Assembly (NCBI GenBank): GCA_032622095.1
Contig: CP136063.1
Coordinates: 66,417,897 to 66,481,896, forward strand
Source: Siphonodentalium dalli
Lineage: Eukaryota > Mollusca > Scaphopoda > Gadilida > Siphonodentaliidae
Length of the DNA stretch: 64,000 nt
Reading direction: 5' to 3'
Shown here: one piece after another, positions 34,376 through 44,487 of the stretch
Layout of the letters: each line of letters begins with the position of its first letter
How positions within the stretch are numbered: the first letter of the stretch is position 1
Program-made: the position numbers and the translations under genes
Notes under the pieces: generated by a model
Told to the model about the DNA's origin: nothing
What the model saw: the letters and a program-made list of their open reading frames with translations, nothing else
Databases searched by the model: none

Positions 34376-35344
34376 TGGTGAACCAAATAACACTGACAAT
34401 TCGTTGATGAGTTCAGTTGGTAGTTTACCAGTTTCTCGAAACGTCGACCAAATTACCAAAACTATTTATTAAACAAAAAGCAGCAAACGTTTTTACACTT
34501 TTTTTTATTATACAACTTTGACGCCCGTCATCAATTACTTACTATAAAGTATCACCGATTAGAATCCCGAATGCTGCTTTCTTATAGTTATATTTAGTTA
34601 TAAATAGTTCAAGTGGCTTTTAGAATTCTAACTTTTATGCCAGGCATCAATTACTAAATTAGAGTATCACTTCGTGTGTTTGCTTCAACATCTAATTGTC
34701 ATATTTACAGGAATTTTGAAGTATTGCGTTAATTTTTATAATTAAATTATGATATATTTTTTACGATATGTACCCTATGAAAGTCGAACAAGAACTAAAC
34801 GCTTGTTATCAGATAATATTTCCAGCACGAAAAATCTATGCGACTCCGCGTCAGCGATTGGATGCTTTTGGACATGCGCAGAATGTGACGGCTACAAACC
34901 ACGCCCAAATGTGTTAACACCGCCCATCATGAAAATGTCCGGGAATGATCTATACTTGCGTCAGTTAATTTTTGGAATGATTGTTACATGCATATAACGT
35001 CGATTAATATTAAAATTATTCTTATAGTTTGAGGACAATTTCAAATCGATATCCATCGATCTATTTTTTTTAATTTTGGGGGGGGGGTAGTAAATATCCA
35101 TCCTGGTCTAGTTCGTATATCTGTCGACCTGCATGTTGTCATCGACCATCCCTTGTACTAAAGCCAATATTTTGTGCATTTGTCAACTTACTTTATACCT
35201 CCTTCCATATGTGTAGACATATAATTATGTAGCTCGATATAGGTTTAACATATCGTATATATTAGAAGCAAGTTATTTATGGGTTTAGTAAATATAAAAA
35301 GTTTTCGATATTTTTATTCTCGCTCAACCGCGCATATATATACT
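34376..35344. other. Gene-free interval
   Basis: AT-rich sequence with a 10-base G run (35078-35087). No gene or element recognised. Confidence 0.35.
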
Positions 35345-35875
35345 CGCTTAATTCCGAGTTCAGTGATACCCGAGACAAGTGATACTTAATTCCGAGTTAA
35401 ATGCTATATACCGGAACAAGTGATACCCAATTCCGAGTTCAGTGATACCTGAGACAAGTGATACCTAATTCTGAGTTCAGTTGTACCCGAGACAAGTGAT
35501 ACCCAATTCCGAGTTCAGTGATACCTGAGACAAGTGATACCTAATTCCGAGTTCAGTTATACCCGAGACAAGTGATACCTAATTTCGAGTTCAGTGATAC
35601 CCGAGACAAGTGATAGTGACACCCGAGACAAGTGATACCTAATTCCGAGTCCAGTTCTATAAAAATGACACCCGAGACAAGTGATACCTAATTCCGAGTC
35701 CAGTTCTATAAAAATTTGACAAGAGAAATTATAATTGCACTTAAATAATAAAAGGTATCATTTGTCTCAGAAAGGTATTAGTTGACTCGAAAAGAAGGTT
35801 GACTCGAGATTATGTATCACTTGACTTTTTTCCGAGAGTATCAGTTGGTTTGGGTATCACTTGACCTCTCAACTC
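35345..35875. repeat. GATACC minisatellite and truncated sister of the 30.6-34.4 kb element
   Basis: Tandem units of about 38 bp (GAGACAAGTGATACC, TAATTCCGAGTTCAG) run from 35355 to about 35710. The right part reads the same motifs on the minus strand (GGTATCACTTGAC, CCGAGAGTATCAGTTGG), matching the right end of the larger element at 34290-34370. This looks like a short internal-deletion derivative. Confidence 0.8.
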
Positions 35876-36215
35876 CCGGAAACTGGTTCCTCCATTTTGC
35901 GGGTTCCGTTAGGTGTCGCCGTTCACCAATAACAAACACACCAGACTGGTGCTTCCAGCCAGATGAATAACTGCCGATAGTTGGCGCCGGATTCTAATGT
36001 TTATTGCAATTTCACAACACTAGTCGGCCCGCGCGAAGTCGGCCACATACGAAGACGTCCCCGCGCAAAGTCGGCCCTGCACAAAGTCGGCCCCATATAT
36101 AACAGAAACATTGTGTTAAATAATTCTTTATTTATTGTATGATATGAATATGAAATTGATAATAATGATATTAATGGCATTGGAAATTGAAAAGCATAGT
36201 CTACTGCTAATTGTC
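35876..36215. other. Gene-free interval
   Basis: It contains three to four copies of a GCGCAAAGTCGGCCC motif (36021-36095). No gene seen. Confidence 0.35.
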
Positions 36216-36744
36216 TTAAAGATGGATTATCTCTTTAAATAACAAATTTAAAATAGTTGCGTGGGTATAAAATAATAGATGTGAACTGAAGACCCCTGTC
36301 CAGATAAACTTCTATCAATTAATATTGATTTTTATTTCGAATATTAAATCGGGACTGTTTATGTTACTATTTTTAGAACAGACCATTCGGGTGATACCAT
36401 ATTGCGATATAGAGCACTGGGCAGTTCCTATGGCTTCGCACCGAAAGTCAAATGTCCCAGATTGATTGTTTGTATTGTCTTGCTCCACATATATAAGCGA
36501 TAATGAGTCTAATTATTGTTTATTTGTCACAAAATTGTACAATAAAATTTATGGTCTCTGTTAACAGTAACCACTATTGTTTGTTAGCTGAACAAACACA
36601 CCTTTTTAGACAAGAAAATATTTGAAATAAAATTAATATTAATCGATAGAAGCATTTCCGGACAGGAGTCTTCGATTCAAATCTAATATTTTATACCCCG
36701 GTAACTATATAATACATGTTTACAAATAGATAATCCACCTTTAA
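36216..36744 (+). mobile_element. TTAA-type MITE, family M1, full-length copy 2
   Basis: 529 bp, bounded by TTAAAGATGGATTATCTCTT and its inverted counterpart ending GATAATCCACCTTTAA. It is colinear with the copy at 113-636 throughout with scattered substitutions. Confidence 0.92.
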
Positions 36745-36897
36745 ATTCATCTTCCCCTGTACTATAGTTACTATATTTTGTACAGATGTAGTGTATCTTC
36801 TTTTTGAGTGTTTCTTTACTTCGGCCCTTAACTTTTAGGTAGTCTGGATATTTGCATCGTCCGAGTGCTCGTGGAATTTTCATTTTTATGGCAGATT

Positions 36898-38062
36898 ATA
36901 TGAAAGGCTAAATTCACATTTAATATTGAATTGAGTTTAAGCGCAATTGATTGCGCTTAAGCGCAATTAGTTACGCTTAAGCACAATCATTGCACTGAAG
37001 CGCAATCAATTGCTCTTAAGCACGATTAATTGTTCTTAAGCTCCATATGGCGCTTAAGCGCCATCAATTGTGCTTAAGCGCAATCAATTGCGCTTAAGTG
37101 CCATTCATGGTTATATGTAACTAAACACCCCGGGTGAATAAATAGGTTTATCCCACAGGAGCATGTAACGCGCACCGCTGTCCGCCCCCCTTATGCACTG
37201 CCCATATACGCCGCCTCTATATACGCGCCTTCTTCACGTTAATGGTAACATTATATAGACAAGGGACACTGTAGAAATTCAACGTTTCACCATCGCTCGG
37301 GAGTCGCACAAATTTAGCCCATTCACCCCAGTAAGGCTAACAATATAGACACGGATGGATCGGCAAAGAATTCATCTTTCAATAAATAGCACAAACTCCC
37401 ATCAGAACCATTCATACAGAATCGAGCTCCTCATTTTAATATTCATTATGACCTGACCTCGATTCTAATACTGAGCGGTGATTGGCTGTTTCTACTATGG
37501 CAGTCATTGGAAAGGTCAGGTCATAATGAATATAAAAATTATGAACTGTGTGACTTGTCAAAAAAAAATTTAAAAGTTGGAATTATCAACAGATTTCTCC
37601 TCTATAGAAATTGTTTACTGACGATGTGTTGATTTGTATGAGTAAATAAATTATCAGCAGAAAAGAAATCACTGAGCTCCAAACATTTAATTGATCGTCT
37701 GACAGATTTTTAATTACAGTAAGTCATGTGGGTGTGAATTTAGAGGAATATTTCCGCCATTGTTATTTGAGACGGATCAATCTGGAAATTTATGCTCTCC
37801 CGAGACAATATTCGGTGGTTAAAAGTTTATCAAATGCAACGTTTATGAATGGTTCTGATGGGAGTATATAGAGGCGGTGTACTGTATATGGGCAGTGCAA
37901 AAGGGGAGGGTGGACAGCGGAGCTCATTACAGGCCCCTGTGGTTTATCCATAACTCAACCTTCACCTATTAACATATCACCTATTGTTTCCATTGTTTTG
38001 GATTGGTAGGGATGTAGCCAAAATTATTTGATCAAAATGGCTACATATAACCATGAATTGCG
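36898..38062. mobile_element. Foldback element with an array of TTGCGCTTAAGCGCAA palindromes
   Basis: A leader-like start (GAAAGGCTAAATTCACATTT) precedes about nine copies of TTGCGCTTAAGCGCAA and variants (36930-37113). The sequence after the array (CATTCATGGTTATATGTA, then CACTGCCCATATAC and CCGCCTCTATATA) returns in inverted order at 37850-38062, so the body is a palindrome. Its right array has shrunk to GAATTGCGCAAG. The centre has a 21-bp hairpin (ATATTCATTATGACCTGACC and complement, 37438-37532). Confidence 0.78.
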
Positions 38063-38190
38063 CAAGTTATCCATATACCGTAAGTCAGTACCGGTACTTT
38101 ATAAAATATATTAGCCTTGTTCTCATATTTTACCGGATTACGACTAATCAGTTGAAATTACTTTTGCATTTTCGGTAATTTTACGTTCTT

Positions 38191-39005
38191 ATGGGAGGCC
38201 CTTTTCACATTTATTATTTATTTGTGCTTAAGCGCAAATATTTTTGCTTAAGCGCAAACATGTGTCTATCAACTTATTTGGGCTTAAGCGCAAATCATTT
38301 GCGCTTAAGCGCATATATACCTAACACTCCCTTACATCTTTCTGATGTGAATTGTTGAGTCCATCTCATATTATATTATCATGGGCCCATAGTAGCAGCC
38401 CCATACAGACTGGAAAGTTGAAGAAAAATATCCATATGCATATCAGCACCTCTGTCACTGGTGTCCCAAGAATTGGTACATGTACCTCACTCCCAGAGCT
38501 CAAGTATATTATATTAAAGGGACATCTCCTGCACAGATATATACCATTTCCATGGTCATAAATAGGGAATTAGGGGTTACTGGGAGTTTGCATCCCTCAT
38601 ATGGTGTACTTATTGACTTGATATGGGGTAAAACCCCTATTTTCATAATATCAGCATCCTTGTCCCCAATAATTTGTGTCTCCATCCCAGAGATATAGTT
38701 TATTTTATAAAAGAGACATATCCTACACAGATCTATACCATTTCCATGGTCATAAAACAGATCTTGGGGTTACTGGGGGATTGTTTCTCTCAATGGTGGG
38801 GCTATATAAACTTTAGTGATGTGTTTAGGCCTGTGCCATTTAAAATTAATTCAGGGGGGGAATCAATGCATATTAATTTTTATTTGCGCTTAAGTGCAAA
38901 TGATTTGCACTTAAGCGCAAATGATTTGCACTTAAGCGCAAATGATTTGTGCTTAAGAGCAAATGAATTACGCTTAAGCATAAATATTTGCACTTAAGCG
39001 CAAAT
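38191..39005. mobile_element. Further palindrome-array element fragment
   Basis: It starts with the leader ATGGGAGGCCCTTTTCACAT and four TTTGCGCTTAAGCGCAAA copies (38221-38310). A second array of six copies at 21-bp steps (ATTTGCGCTTAAGTGCAAAT, 38880-39005) ends the segment. Between them a unit of about 195 bp is duplicated (38478-38620 and 38672-38800, both with ATACCATTTCCATGGTCATA). No coding region. Confidence 0.75.
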
Positions 39006-39967
39006 TATAGTTTGTACTGGTTTGTAACACTAAGAAATCAATAATAAGGAACTGCAGCAACACTAAACACGCTATGGCCATTGGATGTTGGTTTGTACCT
39101 CGTTAGGACAAGGAAAAGTATTCTTAATGCAGCTGAATCGCCCATGCAGTATTCTATGTAATTAATATCAAATAAGGATAACTTTAAAGAAATAAATGTA
39201 ATGCCAAATCTGGTCAAACATGGACATTAACATACATGTAGAAAATGTTAATAATTCATAATCTCATGTAGTCATGAATGAGTTAATACAGGTATCTACT
39301 AAAAGTGTAGGTTTGTTTTTTATTATATGCTTTACTCTCACGTGTTACACTTGAACAATCCAATAAAAAATTATGCCTTTTCTGAACTCATACAAGATTC
39401 CTGAATTCATACAAGATAAACTGTGAACGTTATAAAATTCCTAACCAATTCTGACCAATCAGAATCAATTGGAATCAATCGTAACATTAACTTTCTTAGA
39501 TTTCCCATTGGTGCTCTAGTATATTGCTATATGTGCGATAAACATGTTTTAGTAATGTCCAATGAGTCTGGGTGGCATGTAGCATATAATAATTTAACCT
39601 ATCTGATATAATACAATCACCCATCTGGTGTAAAACAAAATCAGCTACCGGGGGTATCTGGTGTAGAGTAATATCACCTACCTGGTGTTTAGACATAATA
39701 TCTTTATAAATTTCCATAACAAAGTAACAAAACACAAAAACAAAAAAAGTCTCTAAAAAGGACTTTCACACACATTTTGGCACTAAAACAGTGACTATTA
39801 AGTATTATTAACCGTGCGCGCTGTGTCAGTGACCAGTTACCCACTCAGGTATAGCTGCTATTCACAATAGCAATAAAGCTGCTTAATAGGTTTTGTGACG
39901 AGAAGGAAATTGAATGTAACCTGGACACAATACAATGACTTCAGTTTAGCAACAAAATATTTTATAT
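39006..39967. other. Gene-free interval
   Basis: AT-rich sequence. No gene or clear element seen. Confidence 0.35.
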
Positions 39968-40081
39968 CTTGGTGCTGACTACGCGAATATAGTGGCCAGT
40001 GGGGATGGTGTAGTTCACTCACTTCGGCTCATGAACTACACCCTTCCCACTGGCCACTACATTCGTGTAATCAACTCCAAG
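39968..40081. repeat. 114-bp hairpin, stem about 50 bp, 14-nt loop
   Basis: CGAATATAGTGGCCAGTGGG on the left pairs with its complement on the right, and pairing extends outwards to CTTGG / CCAAG. The loop is CTCACTTCGGCTCA (40018-40031). There are only a few mismatches. The size would suit a microRNA precursor, but a tiny MITE is equally likely. Confidence 0.8.
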
Positions 40082-40419
40082 GCATGCTATATTCATATAC
40101 TAAGCTTTAAAATAAATTGACTGCACAGCTGTGGAAATATGATATTTAACAAAAACGATTAATGATGCCATATCTTTGGAGGCCGTCAAAAACGGCAGTG
40201 TGGTCTACTGGGTCAGAGTCTGTCTGACTGAACTGCCATGTTATCTTCAACATTTACATCACAATCACATCTGTAAGTGTTTAAATCATGTTTCTAGGGA
40301 CAAAATCCACTGCAGTCAAGAATATACTGCTAGAGACCAGTCCTGCTGTTCATTGCTAGATTCGCTGAATCTCAATGTAGGAGTTTTGGTCCTGGTTTTC
40401 TCTGTATATGTTTGTGTTT

Positions 40420-40575
40420 TGCGTTCCACAAGGGGGTGGGTGTCAAAACAATGCTGGGAAAAACTCTATGAAATGGGAAAAAAATTGGGGTCGGGGGTGG
40501 ATGGGTCCAAAAAGTGGTCATCGGCCAAAAAGTAGCATACGTGTCTGGAAAAAAATTCCGACCCACCCCCCTGCT
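40420..40575 (+). repeat. Copy of the repeat in the 27.48-28.03 kb element
   Basis: GGGGGTGGGTGTCAAAACAA, GGGTCGGGGGTGGATGGGTC and AAAAAATTCCGACCCACCCC match 62160-62310 directly and 27490-27625 in reverse complement. Confidence 0.7.
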
Positions 40576-41080
40576 CCAACTTAATATTTTAATTCTAATT
40601 TAATATTTCTATTTCAATATTTTAATTGTAGCTTGGTCAGAGGTTGGTTTTAATTACCAAATTAACCATGAGTTCCCGAGATGCATTGAAAGCCAGAAAT
40701 AGCCTAATCAGGTTCATGCTGTCAACTTTTGGCCAATTGTTTGGTAATTCTGAATTTGTGTGCCCATTTTTGAGAAACTTTGGGCAAATTGAAAAAAAAA
40801 AAAGAGTAAAATATGGGATCATTGAGAAAACAGAAAATAAAACTCAAATATAAAATACATGACAAAATTAATATACTAGTAACTGATACATATTGAAATT
40901 TATGAAAATGGAAATGCGCACATATGGGAACTGCAAAAATTGAAGTAAGAAGCTAAATACAAATCTACTACTAAAAGATATAATATTGGAATTAAAATAT
41001 TAGAATTAAAAAGTTGAAATTGGAATGAACATAAAACAGATCTCTGAGTTGAAAAGCAAACATAAAACGGATATATTAAG
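40576..41080. other. Gene-free interval
   Basis: AT-rich sequence with TTAATATTT-type short tandem repeats near 40580-40625. No gene seen. Confidence 0.35.
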
Positions 41081-41089
41081 TTGGAATTG

Positions 41090-41430
41090 TGACCCGATTG
41101 GCCCGCGCGCATTCTGTAACAATTCTATCGAAAGGCGTCGCTGCGATTGGACCGCGGAAATTGCCTATCTCGCAAGCTTTCCCGGCATCGCTATCTTTGT
41201 CGTTGCGCGATGCGACATTTCTGTTGAATCTTATTTGTCCCTGTGAGAACAATGGTCCCTGCGTCTTCTCTTGTGTCGATATAATAAAAGCATGTGGCTT
41301 TCCATACGTTCCAAACAATGAAATTCAATTAGAATCATCATACCCATAAATAACACATAGACGGAGCCTATTTTGAGCAGCCAATCACGTTTTATTTTAT
41401 CTTAGGATAAGCATAAAGATGGCGAAGCAG
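41090..41430 (+). promoter_or_regulatory. CpG-richer segment, possible promoter for the downstream zinc-finger gene
   Basis: This stretch has more CpG than its surroundings (41090-41230), a CCAAT box at 41381-41385 and a YY1-type AAGATGGCG at 41416-41424. It lies 0.75-1.1 kb upstream of the zinc-finger exon that begins behind an acceptor at 42168, so a 5' exon is expected somewhere here. A possible donor GAGAG/GTAATC near 41730 was noticed. No transcript evidence is available. Confidence 0.22.
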
Positions 41431-42166
41431 AGCTGACACAGCACGATTTGTCGACTAAAAGGTCAATTAAATTTTTTCTCACATATGTTACGTAAAAGAT
41501 AAATCAAGACTGTTGAGAGTAGATGAGCACAAGTTATTTTTGTGAAGCTCAAGATTAAGTTGGTCCAGTGAAAGTAAATTCGTAATGCGATAAATTGATG
41601 CATGTGTTGACCTGATGAAATGGACGGTCTCCAGTGTGAATTAAAAATTTAGCTACGTGAGCTCAAATGAGCTATCTCGCACCTGTGGCCGACCTGTTGA
41701 TGGCAAGAGAGTTCAATTGTGAGAGAGGTAATCGCCATTTGCATGTTGTTGTTGGCACTGTTTTACATCGTCCACTTCGGGATTTCTTCGGGCATCTTCT
41801 ATGACTTTCGGCCTCCTTTATCCTTACTTGGATACTAGAATCGTGATGTACACAGTTGACCGAGATGGCCGCTATCGTATTGTGGCCTTTCTGTCTTTGT
41901 ATAGTTTCAGCATACTTGTCAGGCCTAATACATAAAACCTATTATCATTACAAATAGTTTCAGATAAACATAATACTGGACACGGTACTAACTAAGCAGC
42001 GGGTGATCAATCTGGAGCTACATGTATTGTAGTCGGAGTTATATATAGTTTTGCAAAACATAATTGACGGGGAAACTTACAACTACATGTCGTATGCCAG
42101 AATATTCTACAAAATGGTGATTGTGATAAATATTTTTTTAACTTTCAATCACCCTTATCACTTTTC

Positions 42167-42168
42167 AG
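42167..42168 (+). other. Predicted 3' splice acceptor of zinc-finger gene 1
   Basis: A pyrimidine-rich run ending in CACTTTTCAG precedes 42169, and the reading frame is open from 42169 through the downstream ATG at 42220. The exon therefore probably starts at 42169 in a multi-exon gene. Confidence 0.6.
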
Positions 42169-43236
42169 AACATAACAGAATCCACACCAGTTGGCGATCA
42201 CCCACAGCACATTGACCTGATGAAAGATAATATAGCCCACACAGACGATCCCCCACAGAGCGACGCTGCTCATCACATTGACCTGATGAAAGATAATATA
42301 GCTCACACGGGCGATCTCACACAGATCGACGCTGCTCAGTACATTGACCTGACAAAGCCTAGTATAGCTCACACGGGCAATCGCCGGTATCAGTGTGACA
42401 TATGCGAGAAATCATTTACCAATAAGAGCCGCTTGGGGGAACATATTAAGAGAATTCACACAGGAGATTTTCCACATCAGTGCGATGTATGTGGAAAATA
42501 CTTCTCCCGACAGAAAACAATGGACAAACATAAGCGAATCCATACAGGATATCGCCCTTACCAGTGTGAGTGTTGTGAAAAGGCTTTCACTCAACTAAGT
42601 ATTTTAAATTTGCACAAGAGAATTCACACAGGAGACCGTCCATATCAGTGTGATGTGTGTGGAACGTCTTTTACTCAGTCTGGTCACCTTTCGGATCATA
42701 TGAAAATACACACAGGAGATCGCCCCCATGATTGTAATGTGTGCGGGAAAACATTCGCTCGGTCGAATACCTTATTGGAACATAAAAGGATTCACACCGG
42801 TGATCGCCCATATCAGTGCGATTTGTGCGAAAAATCTTTCACCCATTCGAGTACTATGGCAAGACATAAGAGGAATCACTCAGGAAATCGCCCGTATGGT
42901 TGTGATATTTGTGGAAAATTGTTTATTCGCTCGAGTCACCTTAACACACATAAGAGAATTCACACTGGAGATGGTCCGTATTCGTGCGATGTATGCGGGA
43001 AATCATTTTTTGTGTCAAGCGACCTTGCGAAACATAAAATTATTCACACAGGGGGCAGTCCGTACCAGTGTGATGATTGTGATAAAGTATTTACTCGTAC
43101 AAATGACTTGTTGCGACATAGAAAAATCCACACGCAAGAGACTTCATATCAGTGTGGTATATGTGGACAATCATTTACACGTTCGATCGATCTGGCACAG
43201 CATGGGGAAATCCATACAGGGGAAGTTTCGTCTTAA
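42169..43236 (+). CDS. C2H2 zinc-finger protein, ten fingers (terminal exon)
   Basis: Probable nuclear DNA-binding protein, likely a transcription factor. From the ATG at 42220 it is 338 residues; the open frame extends 17 codons further up to the acceptor at 42168, so the true start is probably in an upstream exon. Residues 1-56 hold imperfect repeats of HIDLMKDNIAHTGD that look like worn finger remnants. Ten intact C2H2 fingers follow (about residues 57-331), joined by mostly TGDRP linkers; finger 1 has a four-residue His spacing. Helix residues -1/3/6 by finger are N-R-E, R-T-K, Q-I-L, Q-H-D, R-T-E, H-T-R, R-H-T, V-D-K, R-D-R and R-D-Q. No KRAB, BTB, SCAN or ZAD domain is visible in this exon. 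The TGDRP linker is shared with the decayed 84-bp satellite, suggesting a common finger family. The DNA target cannot be told by eye. Confidence 0.9.
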   Translation, partial: NITESTPVGDHPQHIDLMKDNIAHTDDPPQSDAAHHIDLMKDNIAHTGDLTQIDAAQYIDLTKPSIAHTGNRRYQCDICEKSFTNKSRLGEHIKRIHTGDFPHQCDVCGKYFSRQKTMDKHKRIHTGYRPYQCECCEKAFTQLSILNLHKRIHTGDRPYQCDVCGTSFTQSGHLSDHMKIHTGDRPHDCNVCGKTFARSNTLLEHKRIHTGDRPYQCDLCEKSFTHSSTMARHKRNHSGNRPYGCDICGKLFIRSSHLNTHKRIHTGDGPYSCDVCGKSFFVSSDLAKHKIIHTGGSPYQCDDCDKVFTRTNDLLRHRKIHTQETSYQCGICGQSFTRSIDLAQHGEIHTGEVSS

Positions 43237-43330
43237 GAGTGGTGTGTGCAGGCAATCATTTACACGTTCGATTGACCTGTAGCGATACATTGAAACATCC
43301 ACACCGGCTATCGTGCCTATCAGCGTGACG
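43237..43330 (+). pseudogene. Decayed eleventh finger after the stop of zinc-finger gene 1
   Basis: Directly after the stop, another frame reads GVCRQSFTRSIDL and then finger-like fragments around CATCCACACCGGCTATCG and CAGCGTGACGTGTGC. This is one or two fingers lost by frameshift and stop, so the present C-terminus is probably shortened. Confidence 0.6.
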
Positions 43331-43359
43331 TGTGCTACAAATATATCGAAAGCCAGCTA

Positions 43360-43445
43360 ATTGGATGACTGGGATCTTTGGATAACTAGGACCTTGACCA
43401 ACTTGGACCTTGACCAAGTGGAACCTTGGCTAACTGGGACATTCA
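43360..43445. repeat. Short tandem repeat (AACT.GGACCTTGACC)
   Basis: Four or five imperfect copies of a unit of about 17 bp lie in the presumed 3' UTR of zinc-finger gene 1. Confidence 0.6.
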
Positions 43446-43504
43446 TATTTATACAGGTAATATTGACAAAATAATTTTGTTAAAATCAAATTTTAATAAG
43501 TTGA

Positions 43505-43510
43505 AATAAA
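43505..43510 (+). terminator. Candidate polyadenylation signal AATAAA
   Basis: AATAAA about 270 bp after the stop of zinc-finger gene 1, the first such signal downstream. Placement is plausible but unproven. Confidence 0.35.
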
Positions 43511-44098
43511 TACAATTTAAAACAATAATATAAACAAAGCAAACAATATAACACCTTACAAGTGCTATCTGCGGGTATTTCAGTTCTGTGCAGCACAGAC
43601 TAGCTCTGTTCTATAGAAGTCACAATTAGCCAGAATTGAGGGTAATTTGAGGCCCCAGTTAACCAAGATCCAAGTTAGTCAAGCTCCCAGTTTGCCAAAA
43701 TTGACGTCCCAATCAGCCAGGGTCTCAGATTAAAGGCTAGGAACATTACATGAAGAATAACAGGCAATAGAATAGACGATATTTGTAAGACATGTTGTTG
43801 GTTTGAAGATTGTGGGTCGAGTGATGGAAGTTCGTCATCGGGAGAGCGTCGCCGTGCAGTTCCGGAATTGGCCGAGCCGTGTTCGTTTGACTTCGTGATT
43901 GTCTCTCCCGCGGTTGTTGTCGGGGTCAAATATGACCTCTTTTGTATATCTTCCGATCACGTCTTTTCGGTGTTTTGTTTGTCATCCACGTTAATTAATT
44001 GATACCCAAAAACACTACAGTTATTTGTTGGTACATACATAACGGACATCGCCCCAATAAGTGCAGTTTGTGAGAAATATTTATTTGCCACTGCGACT
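43511..44098. other. Gene-free interval
   Basis: No gene or element recognised. A minus-strand frame at 43675-43929 has no recognisable motif. Confidence 0.35.
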
Positions 44099-44210
44099 TA
44101 AAGATGGATTATCTCTTTAAATAACACATTTGAAATAGTTGCGTGGGTATAAATTAAAAACTATAAAATAATAAATATGAACTGAAAACCCCTGTCCGGG
44201 AACGAACGAA
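44099..44210 (+). mobile_element. TTAA-type MITE, family M1, left-end fragment
   Basis: It begins TTAAAGATGGATTATCTCTT and follows the family through GACCCCTGTCCGGGAA-like sequence before breaking off. The right part is missing. Confidence 0.8.
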
Positions 44211-44487
44211 GAAGTGCCGGTATTGACTATGTTTGTCGTCATGAATGTATTGTAGGATACGATGAAGCGAACCAAGTTTTTAACAAATATTTCTGTGCTC
44301 GATAAAGACATTAATTTTTTCAAGCGGTAAGTTACCCGTGCGTTTTTCTTCAACATCCACATCCTATTGTACATTTAAGCCTTAATGTCTGTGTGGACCC
44401 AATTTTTCCAAAATTTGATTAGAGTCCGAATAGAGGATTCTGTTCATGTAGCCTGTAGGCCTATTGTAAAAATTAGGCGCTACATTA

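Noticed and set aside
30981-39005. CRISPR-like look of regularly spaced palindromic repeats behind a leader
   Set aside because: Spacers are about five bases and nearly identical, the DNA is animal, and no cas-like genes exist. These are transposon subterminal repeats.
40176-40535. 119-codon open frame
   Set aside because: No recognisable motif; it ends in a dispersed repeat copy.
42395-43282. Other open frames within zinc-finger gene 1 (such as 42728-43282 plus)
   Set aside because: Shadows of the true finger frame; only the last part matters, as the decayed finger after the stop.
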